From Asterias rubens (lineage: Eukaryota > Echinodermata > Asteroidea > Forcipulatida > Asteriidae), in the NCBI RefSeq assembly GCF_902459465.1, contig NC_047063.1:1984001-2048000 (forward strand): DNA of 64,000 bases, in the 5' to 3' direction. The position numbers and the translations under genes were made by a program. The first letter of the stretch is position 1, and each line of letters opens with the position of its first letter. Positions 59,801-64,000 of this stretch are shown in pieces. Under the pieces are notes generated by a model. The model made no database searches. It was given only the letters and a program-made list of their open reading frames with translations, and was not told where the DNA came from.

Positions 59801-61302
59801 GCACCTTCTTCTTTTTCGCTTGAGCAAACGATCTAAAATGTTGCGCGCGCAGTTTGTTTATGTGCTTAAGCTAGCAACCGCTGGTGAAATAGGTTTACGC
59901 TTAACCCTTTCAATACCACATTGTTTATTGCAAGCGCCGAACCGGATACCGCATTGTTGACAAAGGTTACAATGCTGTGTACCGTATTTTTTCACACTAA
60001 AAAATATATAACGCAATTTGCAGTGTGTACTGTTTTCAATCTTGAATTTCTGTGGGAAGACATTATTTTTTGGAAAAACTTTGTGCATGCAATTTGTAGC
60101 ATATGAAATGACCTTTCCTACGATGTCAAATTTGTATATTTATTATCTTAATTTTGTTTGCAAGATTTCTGGCTAAAACGACTTACTTCTATTTTTATTC
60201 AGGATTTCTGTCTCAAGAAAACGAAAAGATTTTCAACCTAATTTTCCTCAAGAAAAGTTTGTAAAAACTACTCAGAAAATATAATCGTTTTTATTATAAG
60301 CTTCTATTTCCATTTGTACCAAAATCGGAACCTATTTTGCTGAAAAATCTTTTCTGTTTTGAAAGTGTTCAGCCACCACGGTCACTTCGACCAGCACGAA
60401 ATTGGGCCCAGGTCTGAGCTGGTTAGGCCTAAAGACTCACCATGTTGTTAAATGTCATTCCTTGCTTGCCAATGAGACTGACTGTATTCACCAACGGGGT
60501 CTGGAAAACAAAATTAAGAATGAAACTTTGCATCTGTCTCAAACTGCACTATACTTAAAGTTAATCACTTAGAAACCAAGCAAGTCACTTGTGAACGAGG
60601 TCATCACAAATCTCGATCTGTCACTGTCTAAGATTGTTCAATGATGTTAGCTTTTATTATTATATCTTTCTGAATGAAAGAACCCACAAAAGGGGCTATC
60701 ACGGTGACCCGTTACTGCCTGAAGATACCTGTGCAGATTAGATGATGAAGAAACCTCAGTTTTTAGATGTGGTAGAAGAATTTACCACTGCAGTCGAGTA
60801 GGGGCTGAAAAGCTTTATGTATGGCTCTATTGCAGGATCATACCATAGAGGTATAAAGGCAGGATAAAACTACTGAGTCAGAGCTGCCAACATTTACATC
60901 TTGCAATCAATCAGAATCAGGGAGATTTTGTTCAACAATCAGGGATATATTTAGAATTACATTCAACATTAAAGGGAAACAGTTTCCATTATAATCAGAG
61001 AGATTTTCAAATGTATTTATCAAAACATTGGACATATTATTGGTTTATTTTCAGGAAACTCTGCAGAATCAGGACGAATTGGCAGCTCTGCTAAGCCAAC
61101 CTGAATTAAATGTTTCACAAACATCTTCTCAGAGTTGTGGTGGGGGGGGGGGGTAGGGAGTTGAAGGTTCACATACCATTCCACCCATTGTTACGTCTTG
61201 ATCATCCGTCAGGATAAATACGATATTAGGTTTCTTTCCAGTCAATCCACAAACTAACGTCAGAAGAGAAACCCAGATGAGTGCACGCTCAATGAAACCC
61301 AT
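50695..61302 (-). CDS. GNS: N-acetylglucosamine-6-sulfatase (GNS-type lysosomal sulfatase)
   Basis: GNS removes 6-sulfate from N-acetylglucosamine in heparan and keratan sulfate in lysosomes. Minus-strand exons: 61302-61177, 60500-60441, 57499-57296, 56739-56674, 56364-56266, 55866-55696, 54952-54870, 54466-54348, 54196-53994, then 53487-53374 or 52813-52700, then 52238-52128 or 51467-51357, and 50874-50695 (stop). All are GT-AG with agreeing phases. One of each alternative gives 511 aa; human GNS is 552. The first 22 residues are a hydrophobic signal peptide. [13 protein letters not shown] (metal Asp33-Asp34), CCPSR at 69-73 (Cys69 is the formylglycine residue), [39 protein letters not shown] (Asp304-Asn305) and [11 protein letters not shown] follow the vertebrate order. 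All catalytic residues I can place are intact, so an active enzyme is expected. Confidence 0.94.
50955..51112. repeat. Inverted-repeat element in the last GNS intron
   Basis: GATAACACCATTTATCTTCAAG at 50955-50976 pairs with CTTGAAGATAAATACGTTATC at 51092-51112. About 160 bp, probably a MITE, 80 bp beyond the acceptor of the final exon. Confidence 0.65.
51107..51269. repeat. Long hairpin between GNS exon 11b and the last exon
   Basis: Two 62-bp arms, 51107-51168 and 51208-51269, starting GTTATCACACACGCGC and ending GTGATAAC, with a 39-bp loop. Mismatches are few. The loop sequence TTAATGAGTTGGGTTGGT recurs at about 51289-51306. Confidence 0.78.
51357..51467 (-). CDS. GNS alternative exon 11b
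   Basis: 37 codons, phase 0-0, acceptor ACAATACAG, donor GAG|GTATAA. Encodes [20 protein letters not shown] then [17 protein letters not shown]. 20 of 37 residues match exon 11a by eye with no gap. It adds a sixth cysteine just after CVCED. Its last part (YCEFSDHE) is closer to the vertebrate YCEFDDQE than 11a is. Confidence 0.86.
52128..52238 (-). CDS. GNS alternative exon 11a
   Basis: 37 codons, phase 0-0, acceptor AATCCATCAG, donor GAG|GTATTT. Encodes [20 protein letters not shown] then [17 protein letters not shown]. It matches the vertebrate block CFPDCVCEDAYNNTYACVR. Five cysteines in the ancestral spacing and one NNT sequon. Confidence 0.86.
52348..52500. mobile_element. Partial copy of the AGGAACACGTTGCC MITE
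   Basis: TTAAAGGGACACAATGCCTTGGATCGG and following sequence match the left half of 39446-39834. It sits between exons 10b and 11a of GNS; the right half is missing or diverged. Confidence 0.65.
52700..52813 (-). CDS. GNS alternative exon 10b
   Basis: 38 codons, phase 0-0, acceptor CTCTGACAG, donor ACA|GTAAGT (stronger than that of 10a). Encodes [20 protein letters not shown] followed by [18 protein letters not shown]. It aligns with 10a without gaps, 15 of 38 residues identical by eye, including RD.L.EH.GE..P.G..GC..T.F.T. It has three cysteines (3, 31, 37) against one in 10a. The frame is open with no stop. Confidence 0.82.
53374..53487 (-). CDS. GNS alternative exon 10a
   Basis: 38 codons, phase 0-0, acceptor CCTTTACAG, donor ACG|GTATTT. 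Encodes [20 protein letters not shown] followed by [18 protein letters not shown]. It corresponds to the human segment around WRSDVLVEYQGEG. One cysteine (position 31) and one sequon (NTT). It follows exon 9, which ends DGLSLVPIL, as in the vertebrate protein. Homologous to exon 10b 560 bp downstream. Confidence 0.85.
53560..53950 (+). repeat. tRNA-derived SINE between GNS exons 9 and 10a
   Basis: Plus-strand tRNA-like head (GTCTAGCGGTTAAAAGTAAT..GTGTGGGTTCAAGTCACAG) followed by the common body and ATTATTATTACT at the end. Opposite in orientation to the copy at 31985-32400. Confidence 0.65.
55949..56138. repeat. TAGGACTAG palindrome next to a tRNA-like sequence
   Basis: The palindrome covers 55949-56071 (GTGGATTTCACAAAGAGTTG to TTTGTGAAATCGACTCC). 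Directly beside it, minus strand 56138-56072 reads GGGGCTAGATAGCTCAGTTG with GTAGAG following (good A box) and a weak B box. It resembles a decayed tRNA gene or SINE head, not a functional tRNA. In GNS intron 5. Confidence 0.55.
56890..57255 (-). repeat. SINE with tRNA-like head in GNS intron 3
   Basis: Minus strand head GTCGCGGTTGAGTGGTTAAG with B box GTGTGGGTTCAAATCCCGGT, body including CTTCTCTTCACCCAGGGGTA, ending in AATAATAATAATC. Related pieces at 56400-56590 and 35030-35090. Confidence 0.6.
57296..57499 (-). CDS. GNS exon 3: formylglycine (CCPSR) active site
   Basis: 68 codons between TCTCTACAG and CAG|GTAAGT. It starts [19 protein letters not shown]; the first Cys of CCPSR is the residue converted to formylglycine, and the following SILTG segment completes the sulfatase signature. 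[14 protein letters not shown] has two glycosylation sequons and matches the vertebrate HNHHVVNN segment. It ends FFAGKYLNQ. Confidence 0.94.
58279..59308 (-). mobile_element. Nested 1.03-kb DNA transposon with CAGAGCTGCC terminal inverted repeats
   Basis: Ends are CAGAGCTGCCAAC at 58279-58291 and its exact reverse complement at 59296-59308. TTAAAG sits directly outside both ends (58273-58278 and 59309-59314) as a target-site duplication. The element lies in GNS intron 2, inside a GGGCCCAATTTCAT-type repeat; a second uninterrupted copy of that repeat at 59347-59490 shows the empty site. The element carries a zinc-finger reading frame and a CpG-richer stretch upstream of it. No complete transposase is present. 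Confidence 0.8.
58365..58873 (-). pseudogene. Broken transposase-derived zinc-finger gene (BED/TTF type, DUF4371-like)
   Basis: From the ATG at 58873 an open frame of 96 codons runs to 58583. It has a basic start, then [20 protein letters not shown] and [14 protein letters not shown], a C-x2-C...H-x(4-5)-H zinc finger of the kind heading hAT-related, DUF4371-type transposases. Just past the stop, in another frame, [14 protein letters not shown] and [14 protein letters not shown] continue the same family protein, so the gene is frameshifted. After that similarity stops, pointing to an internal deletion of the catalytic part. Not expected to make active transposase. Confidence 0.65.
60882..61092. 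mobile_element. Short MITE with the same CAGAGCTGCC ends
   Basis: About 210 bp in GNS intron 1. It starts CAGAGCTGCCAACA and ends TTGGCAGCTCTG, sharing termini with the 1.03-kb element at 58279. It has no coding capacity, so it is probably a deletion derivative of the same family. Confidence 0.65.
61177..61302 (-). CDS. GNS exon 1: signal peptide and first metal-binding motif
   Basis: ATG at 61302-61300, 42 codons, ending GGM|GTATGT. Charged start (MGFIER), hydrophobic core ([14 protein letters not shown]), then [13 protein letters not shown]. The Asp pair binds the calcium ion in sulfatases. The next exon, 60500-60441, continues [17 protein letters not shown], matching the human order. Confidence 0.92.
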
Positions 61303-64000
61303 GATGTAGCAGTAAGGGTCGTTGAAAGCTCTCAGTTGAAAACCAACAATACCTGAGGATGATTAATCACACGTTTTTACTTTATAAATAATAATAATAG
61401 TTCATTAAGGAAGGAAGAGGTAAAACCAGTATTCCCATTTCCTTCTCACATGCCACAGCGTCTTTCATCTATTTGCCTCAATGATTTATAAGTTAATAAG
61501 AATAACCTTTACATTACATTTATTTTTACAAAATGGGATCTCATTGAAGGTAAATTAGACACTATATTATTTCATATATATCAAATGAAAAAGTGGTGGC
61601 GCCATACGGAAACTTTCCAATAATAGTGAAAAAGAGAAAATTTGACCAACCAAACTCTTTCCCATTGTTTTGTAAAGTAAAATCATTGAAGTTTGTGCCA
61701 TTGCATTGGAGGAAGCAAACAAATCCAGCTGCACACATCTATTCTTTCTTAATCTTACCCAATCTTAGCCCCATAAAATTGGTCAAATCCACTCAGATAT
61801 AGGAGTAATTCGAAACATGGAGGTATCCAATATTTATGGCTACACACATCTGTGATTCATTCTGTGCTTGTCTGCGTGTGTGTGTGTGGTGCATCATAGA
61901 GCAAGGAAGAGTGTGACCATGGTGTGACTGACTGACTCGACTGTGTGGCGAGTTAGATAAAGCTGTTAATTATTACGTAACAAGATGACCATGATTAATA
62001 AAACATGGACGACGAGGTAGTTGGTTGGATTTCTTCCTCATGATTAAACAGCAGGGATGGACAACAACAAGAACAAACGTACCTTGGAAAACTGATCACT
62101 TATATGACACAAATGTACAATTATTACCTATGTTGATGGTTGAGAGTTAAATTAAATGTTCGTCGTGTCGATTTGTTACAAAACCTTTTTCGAACTTCCA
62201 CAACCGACAACAAGGGATGCAAAAAATCGCCATTTTCTAATCCATCGCAAGAGCAAAAGCTTGCATGTTTGATAGATCTCTGAAGAATTTCAAGTCATTT
62301 AATTGACTAATTGATTCCACATACGTGTGTACTGTGATTTGAGCTGAGCCTACCTCCACTGCGATTGCACTTCCTATCTTTATAGCCTACTGTACAAGTT
62401 TTACTCTTGTGTGAAAACAACTGCAATGGTGCCGCCGTAGAGTGCTGTGTGTAGATCAGACTATAAAATCGTTCGAGCGCGACTCTACGCCTCCCCTGCT
62501 TATGCTAGATGGACTGCACAAGTCTACGTCTGCGGTGCTAGACTGGTCAGGTGACTTTGTCATGTGACTTTGTCATGTGACAAAGCGCGTGCGCTATTAG
62601 CAGGGCATGACGAGTTTTTAAGAATTCAGATGTCAAATTTAAACTTACTTGTATGTTATGAATGTTCTCATTTTGCTTCCGCATGAAGAACATGACCAAC
62701 GAATCATGGCGAATGGGTCGTTTAGTTTCCCCAAAAGTTTAAATCTGAGAATCGTTTCTGTTCACACGTTTCTCATGTGTTTTCCAACGCAATATTCTGC
62801 TTATCATGCATGCGGCTCCGGATTGCATGCTCCCACCATATTTTGAATGAAGTTCACCAATCAAACAGATAAATAAAATACTTTAATTATGCCATCATGC
62901 CGTGAAAAAAAAATATAATCAGCCTTTTGAAAACTGACTCTTGAGATTTACCATGGCGGAAGGAAAAGCTAGATGTTTACTTTTTTTTTCTTTTTTCAGA
63001 GTCCTTTTAGGCTTCGGCTTTGGATTCGGCTCAGGCTAGCTTGGCCCCACGGTTGTTGCTGTGCATACGCTATCAGGGCTTCAGGCTAGTGGACGGAGCC
63101 TGAAGCCGAATCCAAAGCCGAAGCCGTAAATTCTAAAAGGGCCTATATGAAACAGTAATAATTTCAAGCAAATGTTAGAGGGCGCTATTTAAACACACCG
63201 TTAAGTAAACTAACCCACAGTCAGACCATAGCGGGCGCTGTTCAAGGGCACCGTTAAATAATTATACACGCCACACACAGCAGGCGCTTGTGTGACACTG
63301 GTGGGCCCTAATGGCATGAATGGAACCAGTGAATAAACTTGCAGCGACGTAACATACATTGTTTGGTTGCTGATGAACATTATTATGGAGTCCGGAGCCC
63401 GAAAGTAATATTTCATTAGCTTTTAATGTACAATTTTATTATGGTGGATTTAAAGCTGTTAAAGTTTCAAGTCTATAACAAAAGCAATTTAAAAATTGAA
63501 TGGGAAAATATCTTGTTAAATCCTTTATCTACGGTTAAATCCCCCCTAAAAAACTTACATAAGAAAAAATCTGACTGAAAGCATAGCATTTTGTTCCTGT
63601 CGTCAACCTGTTCGCTGCAGTGATGAGATTATCGTCTGCTAATAGCCCCTTTGATTTAGGTTAATTAATCCGTTACAAGTTTCGACCAATCAAATTCTAC
63701 AGATATACTCATAACTTCTTTCAGAAAACCGCATTAAAATAGGGCAACGGGACTCATTAAATGTCACATTATACGTTGAAAATGGTTAATCAAGTATTTT
63801 GTATTAATATTTTAAGTAACTATTAATAAATAAGTGCACAAATTTTACTTAGTTTCAGGCAGATGTTTTTGGGTGGAACGCGGATGAATATCAATACATT
63901 ACTTTTTATCTTTTCTTTTAAACTTTTACCTACGCCACCAGCGCAGACAACATCGAGGATGCCACATTTGACCAAACTTGGCGCTTACGTCACAAACTAG
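61303..64000. other. Region upstream of GNS, no gene recognised
   Basis: Presumed GNS promoter and 5' UTR at the left, then AT-rich sequence with an inverted-repeat element at 63003-63140. No convincing exon on either strand up to the window end. Confidence 0.55.
63003..63140. mobile_element. Inverted-repeat element (AGGCTTCGGCTTTGGATTCG)
   Basis: Left arm CCTTTTAGGCTTCGGCTTTG continuing GATTCGGCTCAGGC; right arm GCCTGAAGCCGAATCC continuing to CTAAAAGG. About 35-40-bp arms with a short loop. A diverged copy is at 18774-18910. Confidence 0.75.

Overview
The window is animal nuclear DNA. Genes are split by short GT-AG introns, intergenic space is AT-rich, and almost every intron and spacer carries SINE-, MITE- or LINE-like repeats. 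Gene content (WNK kinase, SLC10 transporter, two KLHDC10-like kelch proteins, a lysosomal N-acetylglucosamine-6-sulfatase) and the many short inverted repeats (for example the TAGGACTAG palindromes and the GCTTAAGCAG repeats) suggest an invertebrate deuterostome, most likely an echinoderm such as a sea star. That placement is inferred from repeat style and protein similarity recalled from memory, not from a search.

Layout: (1) 1-12460, plus strand: the 3' half of a WNK kinase gene, six exons covering the second CCT/PF2 domain, a long Gln-rich tail with three RFxV docking motifs, and a C-terminal coiled coil; the kinase domain lies left of the window. (2) 12461-22347: intergenic, repeats only. 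(3) 22348-25312, minus strand: a three-exon SLC10-family transporter (about 375 aa) with altered sodium-site residues. (4) 25313-31437: repeats, including a 609-bp tandem duplication. (5) 31438-38687 and 40836-46608, minus strand: two tandem KLHDC10-like kelch genes (428 and about 400 aa), each rebuilt exon by exon with matching phases. (6) 46663-50694: repeats, including a 177-bp tandem array. (7) 50695-61302, minus strand: a complete GNS-type sulfatase gene with signal peptide, metal-binding Asp pair and CCPSR formylglycine site. (8) 61303-64000: no gene recognised.

The most striking observation is in the sulfatase gene. Its two penultimate coding exons each occur twice in tandem, in the order 10a-10b-11a-11b. 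The copies are exactly equal in length (114/114 and 111/111 nt), all phase 0-0, all with good splice sites and open frames, and clearly homologous but diverged (15/38 and 20/37 identical residues by eye). Using one of each pair gives 511 aa, close to the single-copy vertebrate enzyme (about 550 aa). This is the layout expected for two clusters of mutually exclusive exons that would give four C-terminal variants of one lysosomal sulfatase.

The genes do not form an operon or an obvious pathway. The two kelch genes are a local duplication. The sulfatase intron 2 holds a nested 1-kb DNA transposon carrying a broken zinc-finger transposase fragment, inserted in another repeat with a visible target duplication.
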